The notes under the pieces: generated by a model
Databases searched by the model: none
Seen by the model: the letters and a program-made list of their open reading frames with translations, nothing else
What the model was told of the DNA's origin: nothing
Part shown: positions 34,401 through 43,620 of the stretch, in pieces
Numbering within the stretch: the stretch's first letter is position 1
Layout of the letters: every line of letters begins with the position of its first letter
Made by a program: the position numbers and the translations under genes
Assembly: GCA_018335575.1 (NCBI GenBank)
Contig: JAGXRT010000065.1
Coordinates: forward strand, 62,001-126,000
From: Bacteroidota bacterium
Lineage (GTDB): Bacteria; Bacteroidota; Bacteroidia; Flavobacteriales; Flavobacteriaceae
Direction of reading: 5' to 3'
Length of the DNA stretch: 64,000 bases

Positions 34401-35210
34401 ATGAAAGATAAGCGAATACTGTATGTATCGTCTGAATTAGTACCATATTTACCAGAGACGGAAATGTCTGTAGCTTCGTTTGAAGTTGCGAGAACAGTAC
34501 ACAATTTGGGAGGCCAAACCAGAATATTCATGCCAAGATTTGGATTAATTAATGAAAGAAGGCATCAGCTGCATGAAGTTATTCGGCTATCGGGGATGAA
34601 TATCATAGTAGATGATATGGACATGCCATTAATTATTAAAGTAGCTTCTATTCCAAAAGAACGCATGCAAGTTTACTTTATAGACAATGATGAGTATTTT
34701 AAGCGTAAAGCAATTTTTACTGATGAAGATGATAAGCTGTTTGACGATAATGCCGAGCGTACAATTTTCTTTGCTAAGGGCGTTGTTGAAACAGTAAAAA
34801 AATTAAACTGGGAGCCTGATATTATCCATATTCATGGTTGGATGGCTTCTATATTGCCACTGTATTTAAAAGCCTATTTTAAAGACGAGCCGCTATTTAA
34901 CGAAAGTAAAATTGTTACCTCTGTATATGAAAATGGATTTGAAGGATCGTTGATAGCTGGAATGATCGACAAAATCAAATTCGACATTCAAGAAGAAGAT
35001 TTAATTTCAATTTTAAAAGAACCTACCCACTTAAACCTTCAGAAATTGGCTATCCAAAACTCTGATGCTGTGATGTTTGGAAGTGATTCAATACCGTCTG
35101 AATTAGAAGAATTTATTAAAAGTTTGAATAAAAAAGTTTTAAAGTTTGTGCCAATTGAAGAAATGGAAGAGCCTTTAACTGATTTTTATTTAAATCAAGT
35201 CTTACAATAA
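34401..35210 (+). CDS. short glycogen/starch-synthase-like protein (GT5 N-terminal domain only)
   Basis: 269 residues from the ATG at 34401 (an in-frame TTG at 34392 is possible). It matches only the N-terminal half of GlgA: KRILYVSSELVPYL, then GGQTRIFMPRFG and PDIIHIHGWMASILPLYLK. The ADP-glucose motif KTGG near the N-terminus is not present (here ETEMSVASFEVAR), and the C-terminal GT-B half, with its nucleotide-sugar site, is missing (normal GlgA is about 470 residues). It is unlikely to make glycogen alone. Conserved position next to panC, DUF4270 and glmS suggests a role in wall precursors, by inference. Confidence 0.82.
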   Translation: MKDKRILYVSSELVPYLPETEMSVASFEVARTVHNLGGQTRIFMPRFGLINERRHQLHEVIRLSGMNIIVDDMDMPLIIKVASIPKERMQVYFIDNDEYFKRKAIFTDEDDKLFDDNAERTIFFAKGVVETVKKLNWEPDIIHIHGWMASILPLYLKAYFKDEPLFNESKIVTSVYENGFEGSLIAGMIDKIKFDIQEEDLISILKEPTHLNLQKLAIQNSDAVMFGSDSIPSELEEFIKSLNKKVLKFVPIEEMEEPLTDFYLNQVLQ

Positions 35211-35225
35211 AACATAACCCTTTTT

Positions 35226-36773
35226 ATGACTATAAATAAGTATTTAAAACAATTACCCGTATACTTGTTGTTGACCCTAGGCTTAATTTCGTGTGAAAAA
35301 GAACTTGAAAATATTGGGAGCAACCTCGTTAATGAAGATAAATTCAATACAAATAAACATATCGTTGAAGTTGTTGCCTATAACCAAAACATTGAAAGAA
35401 ATAGAGCCAATGCACTTGGTCAATATTTATTAGGTGTTTATAGCGATACTGATTTTGGAAAGATAAATGCTTCAGTAATAGCACAATTAACGTTACCAGG
35501 TGAGGCAACTATAGATTTTGGAAAAAATGCCCATATTGAAATGGTAGTTTTAGACATTCCTTACCATGCTACTCGTGACGGTAATAAAACCGTTTCGGTT
35601 GCCGGTAAAGATGTAAAAGTTCCAAATTTTAAACTTGACTCTATCATTGGTGATAAAGATGTTGAATTTCAGTTTAAAGTTTACGAGTTAGGAACTTTTT
35701 TAAACCTTTTAGATCCTAATAATCCAGCGCAAAATAATATTTATTATACCGATAAAGTTTATCAAAAAATTACCCCAGAATTACATACTAGTAATTTTAA
35801 ACCAAACGAAAATGATACGGTTTTATACGTAGATAGATTAAAACCATTAGTAGCTGGAGGATTTGAAACGTACACACGTGATACCATCAAAAAGACAGAT
35901 AAAAAACCGTCAATTAAATTGATGTTAAATCCAGCAATTATTAAACAAAAAATACAAGATAAAGCTGGGAGCACAGAACTTTCAACTCAAGAAAATTTTA
36001 GTAAGTATTTTAGAGGTTTATATATAGAAGCAAATGTTTTAAGCAATCCGGCCAGTTCGTTAATGTCCTTAAATATGGGTGATGCATCCGTAACAATTTA
36101 TTATTCAAATGATGTTGAAACTACAACCAATAATGTAACAACCACAACACGAACAAAGCAATCGTATAAATTATCATTAGGTAGTATTATTGCCAATAAA
36201 ATTAGTAGAGATTATTCTGGATCCAATATTCAACCCTTAATTTCCAATCCTAACACCATTAATGGAGAATCAAGACTCTATGTACAAGGTGCTGCCGGCT
36301 CTAATGCAGTTTTTAAATTAGATAATCAAATTAAAAATTTAAGAATTAATAATTGGTTGGTAAATGATGCCAGCTTGTTGTTGTATATAGATAAAAATGC
36401 AAGTTCAAAGAATTACCCATCACGCTTGTATTTGTATAATTATGACGCAAACGAACAAATTAAAGACGTATTTACAGAAGGTCATAGCGTTTTATCAGGC
36501 TTTTTAGAAAAAGATAAAGATTCTGTTCCGTACCGTTATCGCTTTAAAATAACCGATTATATTTCAGACATTCTGAAAAAAGAGAATAATGATGAATTAT
36601 TTAAATTTGGTATTAAAGTTTATAATTCATCAGATTTACCTCAATCTACATTAGATACTAAAATAAAAGATTTTAGCTGGACTCCAAAAGGAGTAGTATT
36701 GCACGGAAATCAAACATCAGATGTCGATAAAAGAATTCGATTAGAGATAAATTACACCCAATTAAATAATTAA
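35226..36773 (+). CDS. DUF4270 lipoprotein
   Basis: 515 residues with lipobox GLISC (Cys23). Long beta-rich body of the DUF4270 family; conserved early segment LGQYLLGVYSDTDFGKINAS. A large surface or periplasmic protein of unknown role. Fifteen bases after the GlgA-like gene and 15 bases before glmS, so the three are likely one transcript. Confidence 0.87.
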   Translation: MTINKYLKQLPVYLLLTLGLISCEKELENIGSNLVNEDKFNTNKHIVEVVAYNQNIERNRANALGQYLLGVYSDTDFGKINASVIAQLTLPGEATIDFGKNAHIEMVVLDIPYHATRDGNKTVSVAGKDVKVPNFKLDSIIGDKDVEFQFKVYELGTFLNLLDPNNPAQNNIYYTDKVYQKITPELHTSNFKPNENDTVLYVDRLKPLVAGGFETYTRDTIKKTDKKPSIKLMLNPAIIKQKIQDKAGSTELSTQENFSKYFRGLYIEANVLSNPASSLMSLNMGDASVTIYYSNDVETTTNNVTTTTRTKQSYKLSLGSIIANKISRDYSGSNIQPLISNPNTINGESRLYVQGAAGSNAVFKLDNQIKNLRINNWLVNDASLLLYIDKNASSKNYPSRLYLYNYDANEQIKDVFTEGHSVLSGFLEKDKDSVPYRYRFKITDYISDILKKENNDELFKFGIKVYNSSDLPQSTLDTKIKDFSWTPKGVVLHGNQTSDVDKRIRLEINYTQLNN

Positions 36774-36788
36774 TATAAAGAGAAAACT

Positions 36789-38642
36789 ATGTGTGGTATT
36801 GCTGGTTATATAGGATATAGAAATGCTTACCCAATTATCTTAAACGGTTTATACCGTTTAGAGTACCGAGGTTATGACAGCGCCGGAATTGTATTGTTTG
36901 ATGGAGATACAATTAATGTATTAAAAACAAAAGGAAAAGTTTCAGAGCTTGAAGCTCTTTTTGAAGCAGATAACGCACAGAAAGGTAAAATTGGATTTGG
37001 TCATACCCGATGGGCAACCCATGGAGTACCTAATCATGTCAATTCGCATCCGCATGTTTCGCAATCTGGAGAATTAGTAATCGTTCATAACGGAATTATT
37101 GAAAATTACGACACTATTAAAAAAGAGTTAACTAAAAGAGGTTACGAATTTCATAGCGATACCGATACAGAAGTGCTAATCAACCTGATTGAAGAAATCA
37201 AACGTAAAGAAAAATGCAAGCTTGGAAAAGCTGTTCAATTAGCTTTAAATGAGGTTGTTGGTGCTTATGCTATTGCTGTTTTTGATAAAACAAAACCCGA
37301 CGAATTGGTAGTAGCCCGTTTAGGAAGTCCGTTAGCAGTAGGTGTAGGTAAAGATAATAAGGAATTTTTTATAGCATCAGATGCTTCTCCATTTATAGAA
37401 TATACCAAAGATGCAATCTATTTAGAGGATGATCATATGGCTATTATAAAAGTAGGCAGAGATATTAATATTAGAAAACTTACCGATGATACCTTAGTTG
37501 AGGCTTCTATTCAAGAACTAAAGTTAAATTTAGAGCAAATAGAAAAAGGTGGGTATGAGCATTTTATGCTAAAAGAAATCCACGAACAACCCAATGCCAT
37601 AACCGATACGTTTAGAGGTCGTTTATTAGCAAATGAAGGTCTAGTGCGTGTATCTGGAATAGATGATCATATAGAGCGTTTTTTAAATGCAAATCGCATT
37701 ATTATGATTGGTTGTGGAACTTCATGGCATGCTGGTTTAGTTGGTGAATATCTTTTTGAAGAATTGGCAAGAGTACCGGTAGAAGTAGAATACGGATCTG
37801 AATTTAGATACAGAAACCCAATAATTACCGAAAAAGATGTAGTTATAGCTATTTCTCAATCGGGCGAAACGGCAGATACCTTAGCTGCCATTAAATTAGC
37901 GAAATCTAAAGGAGCATTTGTTTATGGAATATGCAATGTTGTTGGATCATCAATAGCTAGAGAAACACACTCGGGTTCATATACACATGCCGGGCCAGAA
38001 ATCGGTGTAGCTTCTACTAAAGCGTTTACTACTCAAATTACAATGCTAACCTTAATAGCATTGAGACTTGGTAAAGCAAACGGTTCTATTTCTAATTCAG
38101 ATTTTAATAAATTCCTTCATCAAATTGAAGTAATTCCAGAAAAAGTAAATTCATTATTAAAATTGGATGAGCAAATAAAGAAGATTTCAACTATCTATAA
38201 AGATGCAACAAACTTCCTATATTTAGGTAGAGGATTTAATTTCCCTGTGGCTTTAGAAGGAGCTCTTAAACTAAAAGAGATATCATACATTCATGCCGAG
38301 GGTTATCCGGCTGCCGAAATGAAACACGGTCCAATTGCTTTGATCGATGAAAACATGCCAATAGTTGTAATTGCTACAAACAATGGACATTACGATAAAA
38401 TTGTGAGCAATATCCAAGAAATTAAAGCTAGAAAAGGTAAAATTATAGCTGTTGTAACCGAAGGAGATGAAATAGTTAAAGAATTAGCAGATCATATTAT
38501 TGAAATCCCTGCAACAGAAGAAGCGTTAACACCATTATTAACTACTATACCTTTACAATTGTTATCGTATCACATTGCGGTGATGAGAGGATGTAATGTA
38601 GACCAACCACGAAATTTGGCTAAGTCGGTTACGGTAGAATAA
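36789..38642 (+). CDS. glmS: glutamine--fructose-6-phosphate aminotransferase (isomerizing)
   Basis: 617 residues. Class II amidotransferase domain with catalytic Cys2 (MCGIAGYIG) and two SIS domains (GCGTSWHAGLVGEYL; LGRGFNFPVALEGALKLKE). The C-terminal DQPRNLAKSVTVE is the normal end. It makes glucosamine-6-P for peptidoglycan and LPS. No glmS ribozyme is visible upstream; the gap to the DUF4270 gene is 15 bases. Confidence 0.98.
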   Translation: MCGIAGYIGYRNAYPIILNGLYRLEYRGYDSAGIVLFDGDTINVLKTKGKVSELEALFEADNAQKGKIGFGHTRWATHGVPNHVNSHPHVSQSGELVIVHNGIIENYDTIKKELTKRGYEFHSDTDTEVLINLIEEIKRKEKCKLGKAVQLALNEVVGAYAIAVFDKTKPDELVVARLGSPLAVGVGKDNKEFFIASDASPFIEYTKDAIYLEDDHMAIIKVGRDINIRKLTDDTLVEASIQELKLNLEQIEKGGYEHFMLKEIHEQPNAITDTFRGRLLANEGLVRVSGIDDHIERFLNANRIIMIGCGTSWHAGLVGEYLFEELARVPVEVEYGSEFRYRNPIITEKDVVIAISQSGETADTLAAIKLAKSKGAFVYGICNVVGSSIARETHSGSYTHAGPEIGVASTKAFTTQITMLTLIALRLGKANGSISNSDFNKFLHQIEVIPEKVNSLLKLDEQIKKISTIYKDATNFLYLGRGFNFPVALEGALKLKEISYIHAEGYPAAEMKHGPIALIDENMPIVVIATNNGHYDKIVSNIQEIKARKGKIIAVVTEGDEIVKELADHIIEIPATEEALTPLLTTIPLQLLSYHIAVMRGCNVDQPRNLAKSVTVE

Positions 38643-38663
38643 GTTAAGATTTACAATAATTTT

Positions 38664-38688
38664 AAAACCACGCTTTAAGCGTGGTTTT
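38664..38688. terminator. bidirectional terminator after glmS
   Basis: Palindrome with arms 38664-38675 and 38677-38688 (inner bases form the loop), A-run before and T-run after. Between convergent glmS and marC. Confidence 0.85.
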
Positions 38689-38693
38689 GTATT

Positions 38694-39278
38694 TTAAGAC
38701 ATTATAAAAAGACCTTGAATATTAGCGGCAAATAACTTAACAGCAATCGCCAATAAAACAACTCCAAATATTTTTCTTATTACCCCAAGACCTCCTTTTC
38801 CTAAGAATTTTTCAATTTTTTTAGATGATTTTAAAACAAGGTATACAAAAATTGAGTTGATTAAAATAGCTGTTACAATATTAATAGTTTCGTATTCAGC
38901 TCTAATAGCTAACAAAGTTGTTAAGGTTCCTGCTCCTGCAATTAAAGGAAATGCTAACGGAACTATACTTGCAGTATCCGGACTTTCGTCTTTATACAAC
39001 TGAATACCCAATATCATTTCTAATGCTAAAAAGAAAATCACCAATGAACCTGCTACCGCAAATGAATTAACATCAATTCCAATCAAAGATAGTATTCGTT
39101 CTCCAACAAAAAGAAACGCTATCATTATAACAGCCGAAACAATTGATGCTTTTTCTGATTGAATATGACCTACTTTTGCTCTTAATTCTATAATAATAGG
39201 AATGGTTCCAACTATATCAATAACCGCAAAGAGAATCATACTTGCTGTAATAATTTCTTTAAAATCCAAAGCGCTCAT
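38694..39278 (-). CDS. MarC-family membrane protein (UPF0056)
   Basis: 194 residues with six hydrophobic helices. MarC layout: first helix ASMILFAVIDIVGTIPIII, internal repeat in the second half (VPLAFPLIAGAGTLTTLLAI). An inner-membrane protein family of uncertain function. The promoter lies divergent to the DUF3109 gene. Confidence 0.88.
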   Translation of the reverse strand: MSALDFKEIITASMILFAVIDIVGTIPIIIELRAKVGHIQSEKASIVSAVIMIAFLFVGERILSLIGIDVNSFAVAGSLVIFFLALEMILGIQLYKDESPDTASIVPLAFPLIAGAGTLTTLLAIRAEYETINIVTAILINSIFVYLVLKSSKKIEKFLGKGGLGVIRKIFGVVLLAIAVKLFAANIQGLFIMS

Positions 39279-39297
39279 AAGCTAAAATTTTACACTG

Positions 39298-39305
39298 CAA
39301 AAGTA
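39298..39305 (-). promoter_or_regulatory. -7 promoter element for marC
   Basis: TACTTTTG on the minus strand (consensus TAnnTTTG), 19 bases before the ATG. Confidence 0.5.
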
Positions 39306-39357
39306 ATTAAATCAATTCAATCAATGCAAAAAATAAAGAACATCAAAAAAGAAACTG

Positions 39358-39365
39358 TATTTTTG
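39358..39365 (+). promoter_or_regulatory. -7 element four bases before the DUF3109 start
   Basis: TATTTTTG (full TAnnTTTG match) ends exactly four bases before the ATG at 39370. Suggests a leaderless mRNA. Confidence 0.5.
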
Positions 39366-39369
39366 AAGC

Positions 39370-39936
39370 ATGATACAAATAGGAAAAGCCATCGTTTCTG
39401 AAGAAATAATTGATGAACAATTCGTTTGCGATTTGAAAAAATGCAAAGGAGCTTGCTGTGTAGACGGCGATGCTGGAGCACCTTTAAATAAAGAAGAACT
39501 TGCAATTCTAGAAACAATATACCCTAAAATAAAACATCTTTTGCTACCCAAAGGCGTTGAGGCTATAACTGAACAAGGATTATATACAATTAATGATAAA
39601 GGCGATATTGAAACTACATTAATTGATGAGAAAGATTGCGCTTACGTTATTTTTGATGATAAAAATACCGCCAAATGCGGTATTGAAGAAGCCTATAATC
39701 AAGGATTAATTGATTGGAAAAAACCAATTTCCTGTCATTTATATCCGGTTCGTGTATTAGAATTTTCAACCTTTACAACCGTAAACTATCACCATTGGAA
39801 AATTTGTGATGACGCTTGTGCTTTAGGCAAAGAATTAAAAGTACCTGTTTATAAATTTGTTAAAGAAGCATTAATCATAAAATTTGGTGAAAAGTGGTAT
39901 GCAGAACTAGAAAAAGAAGCAATTACCAAAAGATAA
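39370..39936 (+). CDS. DUF3109 protein (Cys-rich, possible metal-binding)
   Basis: 188 residues with a set of conserved Cys: FVCDLKKCKGACCVDGD near the N-terminus, AKCGIE and ISCHLYPVRV in the middle, and KICDDACALG. The pattern resembles the YkgJ/zinc- or iron-site Cys clusters (CxxxCxxCC). The protein is cytoplasmic, of unknown substrate. The start is supported by a promoter element four bases upstream. Confidence 0.87.
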   Translation: MIQIGKAIVSEEIIDEQFVCDLKKCKGACCVDGDAGAPLNKEELAILETIYPKIKHLLLPKGVEAITEQGLYTINDKGDIETTLIDEKDCAYVIFDDKNTAKCGIEEAYNQGLIDWKKPISCHLYPVRVLEFSTFTTVNYHHWKICDDACALGKELKVPVYKFVKEALIIKFGEKWYAELEKEAITKR

Positions 39937-39984
39937 TTTCCTTGTTTTTATCGCAAAAATGTATCTTGCAGTAAAATTTATAGC

Positions 39985-41325
39985 ATGAACTGGCTGCAAT
40001 TATTATCGCTAAAAAGGTTTGGAGACACTGATATTCGTTATCGCAATAAACAAGATGAATCTCGGCTTGGGTTTGAAGTAGACAATGATCGAATCCTTTT
40101 TTCGGATTCATTTAGAAGCTTACAAGATAAGACTCAGGTAATTCCGCTTTCTCAAACAGATTTTGTGCACACCCGTCTAACCCATAGTTTAGAAGTTGCA
40201 GTTGTGGCTCGATCTATTGGACGTATTGTTGGCGAGCATTTGATTGCTAAATATCCGGAAATTGCACATGCCGGATATTTAAAAACCGATTTTGGCACCA
40301 TCACAGCAGCTGCAGCCCTAGCACATGATATTGGCAATCCACCGTTTGGACACAGCGGGGAAAAGGCTATTGGCGAATTTTTTAATTCAGGACAAGGAAA
40401 AGAATTTAAACAATTTTTAACCGATAAACAATGGCAAGATTTAATTGATTTTGAAGGTAATGCCAATGGATTTAGAATTTTAACTGATAACAGTAGCGGG
40501 GCTGGCAGCGGATTGCGTTTATCGTACGCAACCTTAGGGGCATTTATAAAATACCCAAAAGAATCGTTGCCAAAAAAACCGACGAATCAAATAGCGGATA
40601 AGAAATACGGAATTTTTCAGGCTGATTTACCCTATTTTGAAGACCTGGTTAAAGAATTGGGAATGCTTAAATCTCGAAGTGATCAACATATCGCATTTTA
40701 TCGCCATCCCTTGGCATTTATTGTTGAAGCAGCCGATGATATTTGTTATACCATAATTGATTTTGAAGATGGTATCAATTTAGGATTGATAGAAGAAGAG
40801 CACATGCTGGAGTATTTTATTAAACTGGTAAAAGATACTATTGATACCAAAAAATATTACACCCTTAAAAATAAGCAAGAGCGCATTAAATACCTTAGAG
40901 CGTTGTCTATTAATGTGTTAATTAATGAGGCGGCAGAACAGTTTATAAAAAATGAACATCTTATTTTATCAGGTGAATTTCATTCAAGTTTAATGAATCG
41001 ATGTGCGTATGAAGCACAAATGAAAGATATTATTAAGTTAAGTACAGAGAAAATATATCAAAGTAAAGAGGTAATCGAAAAGGAAATTGCTGGGTATAAA
41101 ATAATTGGCGATTTGTTGGAAGTATTTAGCAAGGCTGTTATCAACGATTTGAATAATCAGCAAACAAGTTATGACAAACTTATATTTAACTTGTTACCGC
41201 AGAAACTTCAAGAATTACCTCAGAATCATTACGAACGGTTACTTGCTGTAGCATCATTTATAGCAAGTATGTCTGATAGTTACGCGATTTTATTACATCG
41301 AAAAATTAGTGGGAACAGCTTTTAA
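39985..41325 (+). CDS. dgt: dGTP triphosphohydrolase
   Basis: 446 residues. HD-domain phosphohydrolase: DFVHTRLTHSLEVAVVARSI and AALAHDIGNPPFGHSGEKAI carry the H...HD...D metal residues. It hydrolyses dGTP to deoxyguanosine and PPPi, keeping dNTP pools balanced. Full length. The stop overlaps that of dxs in a shared TTAA. Confidence 0.95.
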   Translation: MNWLQLLSLKRFGDTDIRYRNKQDESRLGFEVDNDRILFSDSFRSLQDKTQVIPLSQTDFVHTRLTHSLEVAVVARSIGRIVGEHLIAKYPEIAHAGYLKTDFGTITAAAALAHDIGNPPFGHSGEKAIGEFFNSGQGKEFKQFLTDKQWQDLIDFEGNANGFRILTDNSSGAGSGLRLSYATLGAFIKYPKESLPKKPTNQIADKKYGIFQADLPYFEDLVKELGMLKSRSDQHIAFYRHPLAFIVEAADDICYTIIDFEDGINLGLIEEEHMLEYFIKLVKDTIDTKKYYTLKNKQERIKYLRALSINVLINEAAEQFIKNEHLILSGEFHSSLMNRCAYEAQMKDIIKLSTEKIYQSKEVIEKEIAGYKIIGDLLEVFSKAVINDLNNQQTSYDKLIFNLLPQKLQELPQNHYERLLAVASFIASMSDSYAILLHRKISGNSF

Positions 41326-43097
41326 GAAAGTGTTTTTAAAATAACATCTTTAATTTGATTTGTTGACAATTGAATACTGGAGAACAATTCTTCTGTTGCT
41401 CCATGTTCTATAAACTCATCAGGAATTCCTAATATTTTAATTGATGTTTTGGTATAATTATGCTCATTGGCAAACTCAAGTACAGCACTGCCAAAACCAC
41501 CTTTAACACAACCATCTTCCAGCGTGATTACGTTTTTATAAGTTGAAAAAACTTGGTGTAATAAAGCTTCATCCAATGGTTTTACAAAACGCATGTCATA
41601 GTGGGCAACTTTTCCCACAGGAAATTCATCATGAAGTTCAATTATTGTATTTCCAATACTTCCAATTGTTAGTACCGCCAACTCAGAGCCATTTTGAATA
41701 CAGAGTCCTTTACCCATTTCAACGGCTTTAAACGGAAGTTTCCAGTTTTGTTTTACACCTTTTCCGCGAGGATATCGAATTGCAATTGGGGAATTAATTC
41801 CCAATTGAACGGTATACAACATATTACGCAAATCTATTTCATTTAGGGGGGCAAAAACAATCATATTGGGAATAATTCGCAAAAAAGCCAAATCAAAAAC
41901 ACCGTGATGCGTGGCGCCATCTTCACCAACTATCCCAGCTCTATCTAAACAAAAAATGACTGGTAAGTTTTGCAAGGCTACGTCGTGAATAATTTGATCA
42001 TAAGCGCGTTGCGCAAAAGTTGAATAAATAGCACAATACGGTTTAAAACCTTGGGTTGCAAAACCCGCTGCTAGTGTTACAGCATGCTGTTCGGCAATTC
42101 CCACATCAAAAGCCCTGTTTGGGAAAGCATTAATCATATATTTCATTGAACTTCCGGTGGGCATAGCTGGCGTAATTCCTATTATTTTATCATTTTTCTC
42201 GGCAAGCTCAACTAAGGTAAGTCCAAAAACATCTTGATATTTTGAGGGACCATTTTCTTCTTTTTTTTCATAAACCAAACCTGTTACTTTGTCAAATTTT
42301 CCAGGGGCATGATATTTTACCTGATCTTTTTCGGCACTTTCTAAGCCTTTACCTTTAGTTGTAATTACATGCAAAAATTGTGGACCTTTACAAGATTTTA
42401 ATCGCTGTAATTCATTGATTAATATAGGCAAATTATGACCGTCAATTGGACCTGAATAGGTGAAATTTAGAGCTTCAAATAAATTTTGATGGGTTAACTT
42501 TTCGCCTTTTTTTACGGATGTTAAGTAATTTTTTAAGGCTCCAACATTGGGGTCAATCCCCATTTCATTATCATTTAATATTACCAGTAAATTAGCTTCA
42601 GAAACACCGGCATGATTTAAGCCTTCAAAAGCCATTCCGGCTGCTATGGAAGCATCACCAATAACTGCAATATGATTTTTATTTGAATCGCCTTTAAGTT
42701 TTGATGCCATTGCCATGCCCAAAATTGCAGATATGGAAGTTGAAGCATGACCCACTCCAAAAACATCGTATTCACTTTCTAATCGATTAGGAAATCCGGC
42801 AATACCTCCAAATTGGCGATTGGTGTGAAATTCTGATTTTCTTCCGGTTAAAATTTTATGGCCATATGCCTGATGTCCAACGTCCCAAACCAATAAATCA
42901 GAAGGCGTATCAAATACATAATGCAGTGCGATGGTAAGTTCTACAACGCCTAAACTAGCACCAAGATGACCTTCTTTAGTTGAAACAATATCAATAATAA
43001 AATCCCTAAGCTCTTGAGCTAATTTCGGCAACTGATTGGGAGTTAATTTCTTTAAATCAGCCGGATAATTGATGTCTTGTAGTAAGGATTGTTTCAC
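41322..43097 (-). CDS. dxs: 1-deoxy-D-xylulose-5-phosphate synthase (GTG start proposed)
   Basis: 591 residues from GTG at 43097. Thiamine-diphosphate enzyme that joins pyruvate and glyceraldehyde-3-P. Motifs: GHQAYGHKILTGR, IGDASIAAGMAFEGLNHAG (ThDP/Mg), and in the C-terminal half DRAGIVGEDGATHHGVFDLA. An ATG five codons upstream (43112) opens the longest frame, but a perfect TACTTTTG promoter element lies inside those five codons and ends four bases before the GTG. This argues for the GTG and for a leaderless mRNA. Product feeds isoprenoids, thiamine and pyridoxal; see the HMG-CoA synthase entry. Confidence 0.93.
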   Translation of the reverse strand: MKQSLLQDINYPADLKKLTPNQLPKLAQELRDFIIDIVSTKEGHLGASLGVVELTIALHYVFDTPSDLLVWDVGHQAYGHKILTGRKSEFHTNRQFGGIAGFPNRLESEYDVFGVGHASTSISAILGMAMASKLKGDSNKNHIAVIGDASIAAGMAFEGLNHAGVSEANLLVILNDNEMGIDPNVGALKNYLTSVKKGEKLTHQNLFEALNFTYSGPIDGHNLPILINELQRLKSCKGPQFLHVITTKGKGLESAEKDQVKYHAPGKFDKVTGLVYEKKEENGPSKYQDVFGLTLVELAEKNDKIIGITPAMPTGSSMKYMINAFPNRAFDVGIAEQHAVTLAAGFATQGFKPYCAIYSTFAQRAYDQIIHDVALQNLPVIFCLDRAGIVGEDGATHHGVFDLAFLRIIPNMIVFAPLNEIDLRNMLYTVQLGINSPIAIRYPRGKGVKQNWKLPFKAVEMGKGLCIQNGSELAVLTIGSIGNTIIELHDEFPVGKVAHYDMRFVKPLDEALLHQVFSTYKNVITLEDGCVKGGFGSAVLEFANEHNYTKTSIKILGIPDEFIEHGATEELFSSIQLSTNQIKDVILKTLS

Positions 43098-43101
43098 ATG
43101 G

Positions 43102-43109
43102 CAAAAGTA
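43102..43109 (-). promoter_or_regulatory. -7 element four bases before the dxs GTG start
   Basis: TACTTTTG on the minus strand (full TAnnTTTG match). It lies inside the first codons of the longer dxs frame and decides the start. Confidence 0.55.
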
Positions 43110-43135
43110 CATCTTTTTAAAACTATTTCAGAGCA

Positions 43136-43165
43136 TTTGATTGTATTTAAGAAATTATAACTTTG
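43136..43165 (+). promoter_or_regulatory. promoter of tadA, four bases before the start
   Basis: TTTG at 43136-43139, 18-base spacer, TAACTTTG at 43158-43165: a complete Bacteroidota promoter. The tadA ATG is four bases downstream, so the mRNA should be leaderless or nearly so. Confidence 0.75.
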
Positions 43166-43169
43166 CAAT

Positions 43170-43619
43170 ATGGAAAATCTTTTTGATGATTATTATTTTA
43201 TGAAACGTGCTTTAGCCGAAGCAGAAATAGCATTTTCTAAAGGCGAAGTACCGGTAGGTGCTGTAGTGGTTTTAAACAATCAGATAATTGCACGGGCTCA
43301 TAATTTAACAGAAGCCCTAAATGATGTTACAGCACATGCCGAGATGCAGGCGTTTACCGCAGCTGCAGATTATTTGGGAGGAAAATACCTGAATGAATGT
43401 GTTTTGTATGTAACGCTCGAACCGTGTCAAATGTGTGCCGGTGCTAGTTATTGGGCACAAATTGGCAAACTTGTGTATGGCGCCCGTGATGAGCGTCGCG
43501 GTTTTTTGCACTTTAAAACACAATTACACCCCAAAACTCAAGTAATTGGCGGAGTTTTAGAAGAGGAGTGTGGGAAATTGATAAAAAGGTTCTTTATTGA
43601 AAAACGAAATTTAAACTAA
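43170..43619 (+). CDS. tadA: tRNA-specific adenosine deaminase
   Basis: 149 residues. CDA-fold zinc deaminase: HAEMQAF (His ligand and catalytic Glu) and PCQMC (two Cys ligands). It converts A34 to inosine in tRNA-Arg(ACG), and is usually essential. Complete, with the C-terminal helix (EEECGKLIKRFFIEKR). Divergent from dxs. Confidence 0.94.
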   Translation: MENLFDDYYFMKRALAEAEIAFSKGEVPVGAVVVLNNQIIARAHNLTEALNDVTAHAEMQAFTAAADYLGGKYLNECVLYVTLEPCQMCAGASYWAQIGKLVYGARDERRGFLHFKTQLHPKTQVIGGVLEEECGKLIKRFFIEKRNLN

Positions 43620-43620
43620 T

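Noticed and set aside
36774-36788. glmS ribozyme or riboswitch
   Set aside because: Only 15 bases separate the upstream gene from glmS; no space for the ribozyme.
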